From Lumbricus terrestris (lineage: Eukaryota; Annelida; Clitellata; Crassiclitellata; Lumbricidae), in the NCBI GenBank assembly GCA_949752735.1, contig OX457042.1, forward strand, positions 27,991,098-28,055,097: DNA of 64,000 nt, in the 5' to 3' direction. Positions 12,581 through 27,100 of the stretch are shown here, in pieces. Position 1 is the first letter of the stretch, and each line of letters begins with the position of its first letter. A model generated the notes under the pieces. That model searched no databases. It saw nothing but the letters and a program-made list of their open reading frames with translations, and had not been told where the DNA came from. The translations under genes were made by a program, and so were the position numbers.

Positions 12581-15083
12581 CTGCAAGACAATTACTGTTG
12601 TTGTTTACTGTTTATTGTCACATAACAACACTATACATCTATGACAAATACAAAAAACAATTCATAAAAAGAATATCGATGCAGGTCAACGAACCAGCCG
12701 AAAAAGGTCTAAATAGGCTCGCTCAGACTTGGCTGGCTCATTTACTTTTACCATTCATAAATTAATTGCAAAGCATCAAGAAATGCACACAGAGTTCAAA
12801 CCTTTAATATTACTTTACTGTTATATAAACAACCTGTAAAATAATAAAATGAACACCCTGTCACCTAATTACATGAACAGCCCGTCACCTAATGAAATGA
12901 GTAGTCTGTCACCTAATGAAATGAACAGTCTGTCACCTAATTACATGAACAGCCTGTCACCTAATGAAATGAGCAGTCTGTCACCTAATGACATAAACAA
13001 CCTGTCACCTAATGAAATGAGCAGTCTATCACCTAATGACATGAACAGCCTGTCGCCTAATTACACGAATAGCCTGTCACCTAATATGAACAACCTGTCA
13101 CTTAATTACATGAGCAGCCTGTCATCTAATGACATGAAAAGCCTGTCACCTAATAATATGAACAGCCTGTCACCTAATTACACGAATAGCCTGTCACCTA
13201 ATGAAATGAACAGCCTGTCACCTAATTACATGAACAGCCTGTCACCTAATGAAATGAACAGCCTGTCACCTAATGACATGAACAGCCTGTCACATAATGA
13301 AATGAACAGCCTGTCACCTAATGACATGAACAGCCTGTCACCTAATGAAATGAACAGCCTGTCACCTAACAATATGAACAGCCTGTCACCTAATCACCTA
13401 ATGAAATGAACAGCCTGTCACCTAATGCAGCAAACAGCATGTCACCTAATGCAGCAAACAGCCTGTCACCTTTTGAACAGCCTGTCACCTAATAATATGA
13501 ACAGCCTGTCACGTAAAAATATGAACAGCCTGTCACCTAATAATATGAACAGCCTGTCACATAAAAATATGAACAGCCTGTCACCTAATAATATGAACAG
13601 CCTGTCACCTAATAATATGAACGGCCTGTCACCTAATAATATAAACAGCCTGTCACCTAATAATATGAACAGCCTGTCACCTAATAATATGAACGGCCTG
13701 TCACCTAATAATATAAACAGCCTGTCACCTAATAATATGAACAGCCTGTCACCTAATAATATGAACAGCCTGTCACCTACCACCCTGCATCGCCCTCTGT
13801 CGTCGCGTTACAGGACAGTCCTTGTGCGCCAGGAGCATCGTCCGTAACTGGACGACTTCGCTACGCAGCTGAGTGACCTCCACCTTCGGAAATGAACAAT
13901 TACAAACAGACAAAGGCAAATTAAGACAATTGTTTACAAATCAAAACAGAAGTAAATGCAACCACACATGTGTATCTACTAAGCTGAACCGAACTGAGAA
14001 CAACCAGTCTCTTGAGCTAAATGCAATTTAGTCAGCCATGACAATGACACGTCAGCAATTTTATTTTCTCTGCCTTGGATCAACTCAGTTATTCCTTGCA
14101 TATTGGGGCACCCATGAGCAGTTTCTCTTGGCATGGTGCTATATAAATATATGTCAGGCTGTTCATATTAATTATTAGGTGACAGGCCGTTTGTTGCATT
14201 AGGTGGTGCTATATAAATTTTCGGTTACAATTACGTATACTGACGACCTCCTGTGTACGGCGCTCTGTTCATGACCCCACAGATTTTCCCTAATCAGGAA
14301 AGATGAACGGAACCTTGTTACCACGGCACTACATAAAAAATACCAAGTGTGCTCCCCAAATTATGAACTACACTCCCCATGCTCCCCAAGACAAGCACGC
14401 TAAACTACACAAGTGAACAACTCCACTTTACTAGATCTATGGAAAAATGGATGGGGAGAATGTCCCATCCAGACATCTTTGCTTCTTTTGCTGATGGATT
14501 GTACCCGCAGCAGAGCAAGTGGACAAATGGATCGATAGAATTATAGACGGCGGAACTGATGGAAATGTGGATGGACACGTGCATAAAAGCAATAACAGAT
14601 AGTTAGACAATGGTAGGATGGATGACTGAGAAGAATGGGTTTATAACAATTGAACTGGATGGAAGAATTGATAAAGGATAGGAATGGATGGATAGGTGGA
14701 CTAGTTGATTGGATGGGCAGAACAAAGGTGGACAAACATACAGATGGGCTAGAAAATAGGTGGGCAAATGGCTCAGCGAATGGAGATTCAATGGACAGAT
14801 AGGTAGGTGGGTGGGTGGGTGATAGATAGATAGGTAGGTAGGTAGGTAGGTAGGTAGATAGGTAGGTAGGTAGATAGGTAGGCAGATAAATAGAAGACAG
14901 ACAGACAGACGGACAGACATAGACAGACAGATAGATAGATAGAACAACCTCTAGCCTGCTATTGGCAGTTTGCAAATCTTCTGCTTTCAGCTCCAAACTG
15001 TTTACCCAAACCTTCTTCTTCTGTCGACATCTAGCGGCGGCAGCTCTACAAATAAATTACGGTAAACAGTTTCAAAACAAAAT

Positions 15084-15119
<36 letters not shown>

Positions 15120-18100
15120 GCCATTTATTGACTTGACTTTATTAATTAATCTGCAGTTGTGAACAGCCATCAGGGATAAGAAAATCTGCTGTTAATGCAG
15201 AGCTGTCACTTTTTCATACATGTCGAACTTTATAGATGGCAAAACAATTTCTTATGATCAACGTGATTATAAACGACAATTGATGTGATTGTTAAAGCAC
15301 ATAATATTCGCTGCACTGCTCTCCAAAGTTCCCGTTAATTTTTTTAGACTCTGTGAGTGCCTAAAATATAAAATATCGACTGCAACATTTTAAGAATAAG
15401 ATTAAAATTCTTGGCATATTGAGGAGTCTGCGGACAATCAAAATATCGGTGTCGGTGTCTTTGACTCGTTTTAATACCATGCCAAAAAATTAGTACCTTT
15501 TAAAGATATAATCAATCAATCAATCAATCAATCATAGTTTTTATAGCAGCCTTTCAAGGTACCTACTCAGAGGTGCTCAGATGCAAGGGTATTTGTTAGG
15601 GTGAGACTGTGAGTTAAGGAATTTAACAAGTTTTACATGTAAAAATATATTTTAGCATTACAAATATGTGTTTCAGTATGTGCTGTGCACCCTGTTTTCT
15701 CATGTGCGCTTGTCACATGACCGTGTGCATGCACAAATGCACAGATTAAAGGGACATCGCTGTCTGCTCAGATTATTCAAATAGATTAGGTAGAAATGCT
15801 TCAATAAAATATATATATATATATAAGACGCTCGCAGAATATACAACAAAACAACACAAATTAGAAACAAAATTTATGATAATATTAACCGATTTCGTTC
15901 TAAGAATTTTTTCCTTCTTTCGTCGGGATCGTCGTCTGTCGACAGTCGAGGTTTTTTCCTGCAACACATCACAAATTAACATTATAAATTAGCATAAATC
16001 AACATAAATTAACATAAATTAGCATAAATTAATCAGCATATATTGCAAGTAATAAAGGATGTAAATTCACAGGTAGGCCAACCCTTTAACGAGCAGCTGC
16101 ATTGGTCTCCCATACATTTCAGTAAATGCTCGCCATCAAAGGGTTGAAAAATAAGCAGGTCAGTTAATTAAGAGAAACATGGGCATGCAATCCAACAAGC
16201 AAATTAACAGGCACATACGGTACACGTGTAAATAAGCACATAAACAAAGAGTTAATTTAACAGGTAACTAAGTGGTAACACTACTCTTGGAGCTAACTTT
16301 AAATCCAAAGTACTTACCTACTTACTACCTAGATTAGACAAAATCAAAAGACACGACAAACTCTGATAAAATAAGTCTAGATGAAGTTATGTTAGATATA
16401 AAATAAATTCGATCTGCTCACATAACACTAGATCAGAATTTTTTGCCAGATGTTTAGTATAGATAAGATCCGATTACAGTATATTACACTGGAATTTATA
16501 AGGGTTGTAACCGCAAGATAAAAATTTCTAAAGCACTAATAATAAGCTAAGTGTAGGCACCAGCCTGTTTACTTACAAGCTCTGTGCCATATCTAGAGAT
16601 ACGAAGAGGATACCGAGGAGGTAGGGGTTGAGAAGGATTGATTGAATTCGCTCACAACTAATTTAACTAGAGTAGAATTTATAAAATTTAAAGTCATTGG
16701 ATTAAAATTGACAAGAGGGTTTTAATCAGATTAGGATTGATTAAATTAAGATATGGATAGATTATATTAGATTAATTAGATAAGATATGAATTGCTTAGA
16801 TTAAGATTGATTAGATAAGACTAGAATGAATAGAATGAGACTGATATAGATAAACATGTATATAGATAAGGGATTGATTAGATCGATATTGATGAAATAA
16901 GATCAGGATGGATTAGTTTAAGATTGATTAAATACAGTGACTGATTAGATTAGTATTGATTAGATTAAGACACGGGTTGGCTAGATTAAGATTGATTAGA
17001 TTAAGACATGGATTGATTAGATTAAGATTGCTCAGATTAAGACAGGGATTGGCTAGGTTAAGATAGATTAGATTAAGACATGGATTGATTAGATTAAGAT
17101 TGATTAGATTAAGACACGGATTGATTAGATTAAGATTGATTAGATTAAGACACGGATTGATTAGATTAAGATTGATTAGATTAAGACACGGATTGATTAG
17201 ATTAAGATTGATTAGATTAAGACAGGGATTGATCACATCAAGATTGATTAGATTAAGACAGGGATTGGCTAGGTTAAGATTGATTAGATTAAGACATGGA
17301 TTGATTAGATTAATATTGATTAGATTAAGACAGGGATTGGCTAGGTTAAGATTGATTAGATTAAGACATGGATTGATTAGATTAAGATTGATTAGATTAA
17401 GACACGGATTGATTAGATTAATATTGATTAGATTAAGACAGGGATTGATTAGATTAAGATTGATTAGATTAAGACACGGATTGATCAGATCAAGATTGAT
17501 TAGATTAAGACAAGTTTTAATCACATCAAGATTGATTAGATTAAGACAGGGATTGATCAGATCAAGATTGATTAGATTAAGACACGGATTGATCACATCA
17601 AGATTGATTAGATTAAGACAGGGATTGATTAGATTAAGATTGATCAGATTAAGACAGCATTTGACACGATAAAGGTCGATTAGATTAAGACACGAATTGA
17701 TTAGATTATGCATACGGCGTTGACGTATCCGCATCCTGGAGCTGAACCTCCGTTGACGACAGCTTGACTAGACGCGTCGTCGTCGTTGTCTCCGAAGAAG
17801 CAGCGGTCGGCAGAAGCGACACGGGTCGAGGTGGCGTGGGTCGAGAGGCACCGCTAGAAGACGCCTGCTGGAGTTGGGTCGTGACAAGGTCGACCGCATC
17901 CGACATGACCTGAATGTTGTTCTGGAGCACGCTCTGTTGAACGTTCTGCTTGATCGCAGCTTTAAGACGCTGAAATGTCAACGTCAAAGTAGATTAAGTA
18001 TCGTCAAGTGTTAAATAACTCGTTGTTGGGCCGGGAGCGCTTCTGAGTAGTCTACCTTGAAGAGGTGCTACATATCAAATTTCCTAAATAAATAAATAAA

Positions 18101-21100
18101 CAAATGTACCTTTGTGTACGTGTGTCTTTTGAAATAACAAGTCAGGAGTAAATAATATTTTCTTATGCACAATTCAGTCACTGATACTAAACATTTTACT
18201 TGTTTTCTCCTTATAAAAAAACCGAGAAATTAAACAAAACGATATCTTCTCCAACTGGGTTCAAACCCGGTACAACTTTATCTACCAAGGTTGACCAAAT
18301 ATCTGCAAGTGAGTACGATGACAGGTGTGAAGAGGAAGAGAGGCCAAACAATACTATACTCTACTATAATCTTACCTGCTTTGTTGTGCTTGATCAAATC
18401 TAATCTTCTTGCACTTACACCTAGTCTTGAAACTACAGGAATGCTGTTTATTCTAATCCAGATTGATAAAATCTAATCAACATTAGATTGCATCTTACCT
18501 GCTTTGTTGTACTTGATCAAATCTAATCAACATTAGATTGCGTCCTACCTGCTTCGCTTGGCTTATTAAATCTAATCAAGATTAGATTGCATCATACCTG
18601 CTTTGCTGTGCTTGATCATATCTAATATTGCATCCTATCTGCTTTATTGTGTTTGATCAAATCTATTCAACATTAGATTGCATCCCACCTGCTTTGTTGT
18701 GCTCGCAATTCCCATCGAAGTTGAACTCGTTGACGTTAGTGGTCCATTCAGCGCAGAAGTCGACGACGACTTCGCGGATTTTCCACCAAGTGCTGGAGTC
18801 GTTCCAGGAGTCGAGGAAGCCAGGTCCATAGTCTCGTTGGCACCCGTAACAACGGTGACCGGAGTCGAGAGAGCAACGGGAAACGCGTCGCCGTTCGGAG
18901 ACTTGATGACGACTTGGAGGAAGCAGATCCCACCCGACTCCGGACTAGGAAGAGAAAGTGCGCAGATGAGTTATGTAAAAACGACGAGGAAAACAAGCGG
19001 ACAATACAGCAGACAACATTTACCAGGTGACCATATTTTTATTTTATTTATCTATTTATCCATTTCTATAGCAGCTCCCATCAAGCTCGCTACTCAGAGG
19101 CACTCCCGAATACAGCGCGGATACTGCATCGGAGTTTCACGCCGAAGCGCCTGAGCAATTGTGAGTGAGGAACTTGCTCAAGGTAACTATGCAGCGGCTT
19201 TAGGTGGATTCAAACCTGGAAGACTCCGGCTCTAAGGCACCGAACCCACCACTACACCACCGTGTCCCACATAATATGTGCAGGAGATCAAGCGATAGCG
19301 AAAACGAAGCCATGCAGATGAGTGAGGACAAGAGGACCAGGAAGCAAGGACCAAACAAATGTCAGGCAGCCAAAAGAACCGACATGGTCCAGGAAACCAC
19401 ATACAACCAGGAGATCACATAATTAATTACCCGGTGACATCAATAATTATGCCTCACTTGACTATAACATCTGCTATTTAATTAGAAGACAATCTACCCA
19501 CAAGCCTGGTGGGGGTTCACCATTAGCAACGACAGAACTAAACTAGAACGAATGTTGAATCGTATGCGACGACTGGGATTCCTTTCCACGATGTTCCCGA
19601 ACATTGAGAAATTTGTTACCGTAGCTGATGCTGGGCTGCTTCGTAGTATAATGCTAAATGTCAATCATGTCCTGAGGAACCTTTTTCCCCCTCTTGCAAA
19701 AACCACCTATAACTTGTGACCTAGACCACATCCTTTTGTTCTACCAATTAAAGATGTTAGAAACTTTATTCCGAGGGTTCTCTTTGACACCCATTAATGA
19801 CATTGTTATCTTCACATTATTTTGCTGTTTACTTTTAAAGTGTATTGACATGTAACTGGGTGCGGTGTGTCACCCTGATTTGTCTAATTAAACGAAGATT
19901 AATTAATCTTACTTACTGGACACTTAACACAGTGTAATTCGCAAAAGCACATCCTCTACCCATTTGATTGATTTTTTCCAGATATAAAGAGCTACCGGGC
20001 TTCACACACTTACCTACTTATACACCCATTTTTTGTTTGGTTGGATACATTTTGTCACTCCATAACGTCTCCTCACACTTCTTTCAAACAGATAATAAAC
20101 ATTTGATCACAGTCAAGTTCCAATACAAAGGAATTCATCATATAGCAAAAGTCTACCAAGATGAGCACTCTGTAAAAATCAAGTTACATTACCTATATTA
20201 CCTAGCTTATCCACTTGCTAAAGCTTTTTCCTTATTTACTTATTCTTTGTATCAACGTGTTCCTACCGAATTTACAGAACCGCATGCTTACAGCATCGTA
20301 TTTGCCGACGTAAGAACCGAGTTGAGAACGGAAGTCGACGTCGTCAGACTAGATGTTGTGGAAACCCCAAGAACCATCGAGTCCTGACTCGAGTCGTGGT
20401 CAAGCGGCGAGTCGAGGTCTTGAGATATGCCATGTGTCGCCGACAGTGCATCGCGTGACTGCGACTTTAGTAGGCAAGAAGTCGTGTTGGACTTCCACCG
20501 CTGGAGCGGTTTTCCGATGGTAGTGTGTATACCGGTTGGACTCGGCAACGGTATTCTTGATGGCTGTAAAATAAAATGGGAACACTAATCAAGGTAGAAT
20601 CCAATCTAACAGGGAGACTGCGGTTGGAGTGTATGTAAATGTACACGCTTTATATGGCACATTTCTCGTGCACCACATGTCGTTTTTTGCACTGTTACTA
20701 CTGTCAAATGTTAGCCAGAAAATGCCATGAAGAAATAGTGGATTTTGAGCAATGTTATCATAATGCACTTATTGATGTCAGGGACACAGGTGGAAGAAAA
20801 AATTGCGAAACATCCTTCTGCCCAGTGAAGAATCAGAGCTGTTAGAGCCACAAGTAAGTCACATTTGTTCAGAACTGTTGTTAAGCACCTGCATGATGTC
20901 ATTGTAAGGTGCTATATAAATGTTCACATGCATACCTACATTCACACATAAAGAATTAAAACTCAGTGGAAACCTCGATCTCGTACCTCACTTCTTGCAG
21001 CCGCTGTGCGCACCTCTTCGGTGACGGTAGAGCCACCCTCGTGGTTCGGTCCGGGCAAAGGAATGTAGTTGTCAACGCCAACCCCCGATGTCACGATCCG

Positions 21101-24100
21101 CCTAACGGGAATGAGCTTCTCTCGACGATGGTTCTCATCATCCTAGCAACAGCAACACAGCCATATTATCATGCTATAATGGCAAGTCATCGCACAGTAA
21201 GATGAGGCAAGGTAAGGTATGGTAAGCTAAGGAAGTCGTAGTCTAAAATTTATATAGCACTACTTCAGGAGAGATACATCAGAGGAGCTTCTAACCTAAC
21301 ACAATGAAACAACGATGGAAGAACATCTTCAAGTATCTGCGGGAAAAGGCAAAGAGGCTGTGAGCTGTTCATGTTGGAGGTTGCTAGGGAATTTCTTCCA
21401 GCAGATGGATCAAGCATAGCGGAACTTCTACACTGAACCATGCAAGTCTGGGTGGTGGAACAAAAAATAATATAGTAATAATAACTAATATTTATATGGC
21501 GTCGTAACACAGCCATATAGCACTGGAAGTTGCCTCGTGCAGCACAGTGGAGAAAGCTGTGACCAAAGATGAAAGATACGGAGATGTTTAACAAGGAAAT
21601 CATTTTTATAACAAGGATGCTTTGTCTTTTTAAATGCCATGTAAACTAAATGCAGTATAAATAATTAATTGGTCATCATAAGAGCATACATAAATTGGAT
21701 TTAGGATATGTTTGTTCTATTAAAACATCTAATTTTTGATTGGATTTAGAATATGTGTGTTCTCTTAAAACATCCAATTTTTTATTGGCACTATAGATGA
21801 TGCAGGTTTATTAACATGTCTGTCCATCAAAATGCAGATAGCAAGCAATCAGTCAAGTCTATATCAGTCAAGAATATTCTTATCTTTATCTTGTATGATG
21901 AAATGGAGAACAACCTGCCAATTACATACAAGCGTCAGAATCCTAAACTGAATGCAACTGTGCATTGGCAACAGTGCAGTTCCATCCACATGAAATTGGA
22001 TACACATGTGGCGAGCTCCAGGTATGCTCAGAGCACTTCTGAGTAGTTTACTTGATGGGGTGCCATATAATACAACATAATATATTTCGGTAAACCAGCA
22101 TAATACAGGTCGTAATTACACCATGTCTTTCAGTAGTATCAGTTTACCCAGGAGACCAAAAAGAGGCCCCCAAAGGCCCCTCAAGCCAGGGCCACATAAG
22201 AGCATTACGTTGAAAAGATGAAGCATGGCTAACTGATTATGAAGCAAACAACTGAGCAGTAAAATTCCTAACTATCTTAATTATATCAATTAATATAAAT
22301 TCTTTATATAAATTCAGAACTTAATGAATGAATGAATGTCGTTGATTAGAAGAGTATCAATGATACATTTTAAAACAGATTTCTGCTGATTGATAATAAT
22401 GATACTCAAAATAAAAAAAATAATAATAATAATGGATAAGTGTATTTGCGGCTAGAATTTCGTTGTCTAGTATCCTTATAGAGGTAGGCCTAGTGGATAA
22501 TAAATGTTTATAATATTGATAATAATAATAATAATAATATGATTTTTACAGTGCCGTAGCTCAGCCGAGGCCGAAGGAAATGGCGCTGTACATGATGTGA
22601 GAAGCAAGTCAGGACTGAATAAATGGCATTGTATTTATTAATTTATATAGCACCAAATCACAGCAGCATTGAATATGAATTTATGTAGCACTCTATCATT
22701 GCTCTCATACCATTCCTTTTCTGATTGATCACAAGCACCTCATGAAGTGAATTTTTTAAAGTAAAATCAAATAAACATCTCACCAGTAACAGCCCAGGAT
22801 TTGGAGTGTTTAAGACGGCCTCGTTGTCACACATAGGTCCTGGAAATGGACTCGACTGAAACACCAATTATAACAACAGTTTGAGGACAAGCCATGGTTT
22901 AAAAGGTAAAGTAATAAGGAAATTTTCTGCTACGTAAAATAATGAACCAAAAGTATAGTACGGTAATGAATATGGACTGCACACATATTCACCACGGTAT
23001 GCAATACGATAAGGTACAAGATGATGGTAAGTCTGTTCAATGACAGATGAATAGCCTAAGGCTATTATAATTATAAAAATAATGGTGGAGATGATCAAGT
23101 AGTTGTCTCTTAAATTCATTCTTCAATTGTTATTTTCTCTGGGAGTGTTCCTCTATAACTTGGCACAGAAGCTTTGTTTGCCAGGAACAAATTCAAAAGC
23201 CACATAATTTATGCCAAAGATAAGCTATCAGCCCAGTGGAAGTCTTTTCTAATTAACTTGACAAGGGTTCTCCTTTTTGGATCAAGAGCACTGCTGATGA
23301 GCTTTCCTTGAAGTTGCAATTCACAAATCCTCATAAATGTTATGTTATTACCTTAGCTTTTTGACTAGACGGCAAGTTGCATGGTACAACAATGGTCAAT
23401 ACAGCACTTGAGTAAGTTGCATGGTACAACAATGGTCAATACAGCACTTGAGTAAGTTGCATGGTACAACAATGGTCAATACAGCACTTGAGTAAGTTGC
23501 ATGGTACAACAATGGTCAATACAGCACTTGAGTAAGTTGCATGGTACAACAATGGTCAATACAGCACTTGAGTAAGTTGCATGGTACAACAATGGTCAAT
23601 ACAGCACTTGAGTAAGTTGCATGGTACAACAATGGTCAATACAGCACTTGAGTAAGTTGCATGGTACAACAATGGTCAATACAGCACTTGAGTAAGTTGC
23701 ATGGTACAACAATGGTCAATACAGCACTTGAGTAAGTTGCATGGTACAACAATGGTCAATACAGCACTTGAGTAAGTTGCATGGTACAACAATGGTCAAT
23801 ACAGCACTTGAGTAAGTTGCATGGTACAACAATGGTCAATACAGCACTTGAGTAAGTTGCATGGTACAACAATGGTCAATACAGCACTTGAGTAAGTTGC
23901 ATGGTACAACAATGGTCAATACAGCACTTGAGTAAGTTGCATGGTACAACAATGGTCAATACAGCACTTGAGTAAGTTGCATGGTACAACAATGGTCAAT
24001 ACAGCACTTGAGTAAGTTGCATGGTACAACAATGGTCAATACAGCACTGGAAGAACGAATCAAGTCTCTAGGTTACAAACATGCATCGGAGCAAGGTGGC

Positions 24101-27100
24101 ATTGCATAGCTACTGAAGGAGTGATGAATAGTAATTTATCCATTCCAAAGGGACATGAGTTTCCACTGACTTTTACCAAACTTTGACATCTCAATTATCC
24201 CCTCACCTCTTCTTTCCACATACTTCTCTCCACATACCTCGTGCAGGTCATGGGCTTTTCCCTCGGCAAAAGCCTTCTTGAAGGCTTCCTCGAACGGATT
24301 CTTCGACAGTTCATGGAAGAGACCGATCTCCTCACAGTTGCGTAGGAACTTAGTGGGAGTTGGAGTCTGATCTGCTAGAAAAAGCGATGAACAAACGAAA
24401 ATTCAACCAACATATATAGTATATATCCTCATTTAATCAAATAATCCATCTGACAAGCACGTAGAATGATTATAACTCATGGTATGAACGAATGATAACA
24501 AGTTATTACACGAGTCAAATTTAATTGTTGGCAGCCATGCAAGGCACCCATCACGTCTAACTGTTCAGTCTAACAACGCCATCTGCCGAATGGAAGGTCG
24601 AGTGAACCTTCGGGATGTAGCGGGAAGTGATTCCGTGTTCATGCGCCCTTCATGTCAGAGTGCTACCCCTACCGTAAACCCTCCCCAAATAATCAGACGA
24701 ACTGATAAAAATAGTTTAACAGAACAAATTAAAACAATTTATTAATCACTCAAGCAATCACCCAGCTAATAAATACATAGAGAGGTATTTTAATTCACCA
24801 ATCCATCAATACAGCCGCAAGCCAACCTGCCAGTCAAACAAACCAGTCCGCCAAATAAGTCACCAATCAATCACCAAAAAGACAGGTGTACCTGGTGTAT
24901 CCCAAACTCTGTATCCAGTATAATCAGAAATACAAATGGCCTAATCAAAGAAAAATACTGCAAAACACAGCAATTACCAACCTCCAAAACAAAAAACTGA
25001 CATATAAATAATGACCAATTTACACCATATTGACTGACATATAAAACAATTTAAGCAATGCAAAAAACATTGACTGATTTACACGATAACAACTAATCTA
25101 CAAAACTGACCCATAAAAATAACAGCAACAACAATCAAGAAAAAAATTTATGTATTTATAAGAACAATTAATGACCTACAAAATAGAGACTGACTTACAA
25201 ACAAGTGAATGACTTTCACAACATTTGCAAAGAGTCACTGACCAATAAAACAATATACAACAAATATGCAGCAATGATTGATAAAAAAAAACAATCACTG
25301 AGTCACAGACCAAAAAAACAATACACAACAAATATGCAACAATGATTTATCAATAAAACAATCACTGAGGCGTGAAACAATAAATGACGTTTAAGCAATT
25401 CATAAAGCAGGTACTGGCTTGAAGAGCATTGACCGACCTAAAAACTAACAACTTACCTACAAAGGTGATGACAGTGCCCGCCCTTGCATTGCCCGATGTC
25501 AGAGCAAGGCACATTTCATGCTTCGCCTTGTGCACGCCAAGGTGGTCCTCGTTCGTGAAGCGCTAGAACAACAATCAAACAAACAGCTCATCATGCACCC
25601 TCATCATCATCATTATCATCACCAACTGAACTGAATTTAAAATTAATTGATCTGCCAGTCACAAGAAACAGAAAATCCAACTTGAACTAGTTTAGAAAAT
25701 TCTATAGTGTTCATACGCCATTACACAAGATATCAATTGCAAAAATTGAAGACTTGTCTATTAACGGAACAAGTCGAATCAGTCAAGCACTCCATATTGG
25801 GAGACAGACTACAAAAGACAAGTAATCTGAAAAGGATGGAACTTCAGTCCTGACTGACTTTACCGAATCTTCAGGTCTACACAGCTAGTGAATTCCTGGC
25901 TTTTGGTGAAGGAAGTGAAGAAGCACAATGTACCAGACTGGAACCCTCAACCTACCTGCTAAAGGTAACAATTAGGACCAACATTTAGCATGGTTCCGTT
26001 TAATGATAAAACTAATATCCAGGGTCGATTAGCTTCACGCATTGACCTAGTATTGGACCATCGGTCACATTTCATCATGCAAACTACAGAATCATGCATA
26101 AGTCTTACCCTATCTTATCTTGCAATGAGACCTAACCTAAACTCATTTTTTTAAACAGTAAGTTTGTTTTTTTTTTTGTTTTTTTTTAAACAGTAAGTGT
26201 GAATGGGGGCGGTGCGGTGGCTGATTGGTAACACGCTGGCACGAAGAACAGAAGGAACCGGGATCTAATCCCGGTGGCCCCTTAAGGTTGACTCAGCCGC
26301 CACTCGCCAGATGGGAGTGTGAAAATGAGTAGCAGTGTCACTGCGCAGGTAACCTTGGGTTCGGCGGAAAGACCTGGCCACCTACCGCCGATGTATGGCA
26401 ATTGCCACCTAAGGGCTGATGGCTTAACACCGGGGATCAGCACCGGGCCCAACGCTCGCAAGCGAGTATGGGCAAAACCTTTACCTTTCTCTAAGTGTGA
26501 ATGAGGTTTGACTGTACACTTAGCACACATCATCTAAGGTAAGATAAGGTGATACAAGGAAATGTAGAGCATGGCAGCATTAAGCAAAGAAACTAAGGTC
26601 TACAGGTTGGTTACTTAAGGTGAAGGATATACTACAAGCTACTTAGGCAAGTCAGTCTATGGTAAGCTGAAGTCAGGTAGGGTGATATAAGAAATGATAT
26701 GGTACGACACCTAGGTATGGTCAGTGAGTTAGTGAGGCACGGCTGCCGAGTGGTTAGAGCAGTCAGCCTGTAATGCGGAGTATACGGGTTTAATCACCGT
26801 CCGAGGCGGTTATACTGTGTAGGGACCTTGAGCAAGTCCTTCACTCACAAAATTTTGCTCTCCAATACAATTGCAGCTGTGCTGCCAAGGCGTTTCTGCA
26901 TATGAAGCGCCTTATTTTTCTCGGCCTCAGCATATGAAGCGCCTTATTTTTCTCGGCCTCAGCATATGAAGCGCCTTATTTTTCTCGGCCACGGCTAATT
27001 TTTTCTTGGTCTCGGCATATGAAGCGCCTTAATTTTCGCGGCCTCGACATACGACGCGCCTTAATTTTCTCAGCTTCAGCAAATGAAGCGCATATTTGCT

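Noticed and set aside
12849..13847. 186- and 140-codon frames of MNSLSPN repeats
   Set aside because: The 24-bp unit is a multiple of three, so open frames are automatic. The region is an intron of the opposite-strand ATF2/7 gene.
16928..17734. Leu/Ile/Asn-rich repeat protein on the - strand (and Arg/Leu on the + strand)
   Set aside because: Produced by the 36-bp minisatellite; it lies in an intron and has no non-repeat domain.
26215..26285. tRNA gene on the + strand
   Set aside because: The box-B region is altered (GGGATCTAATCCC) and a long repeat body follows; it fits a SINE head better.
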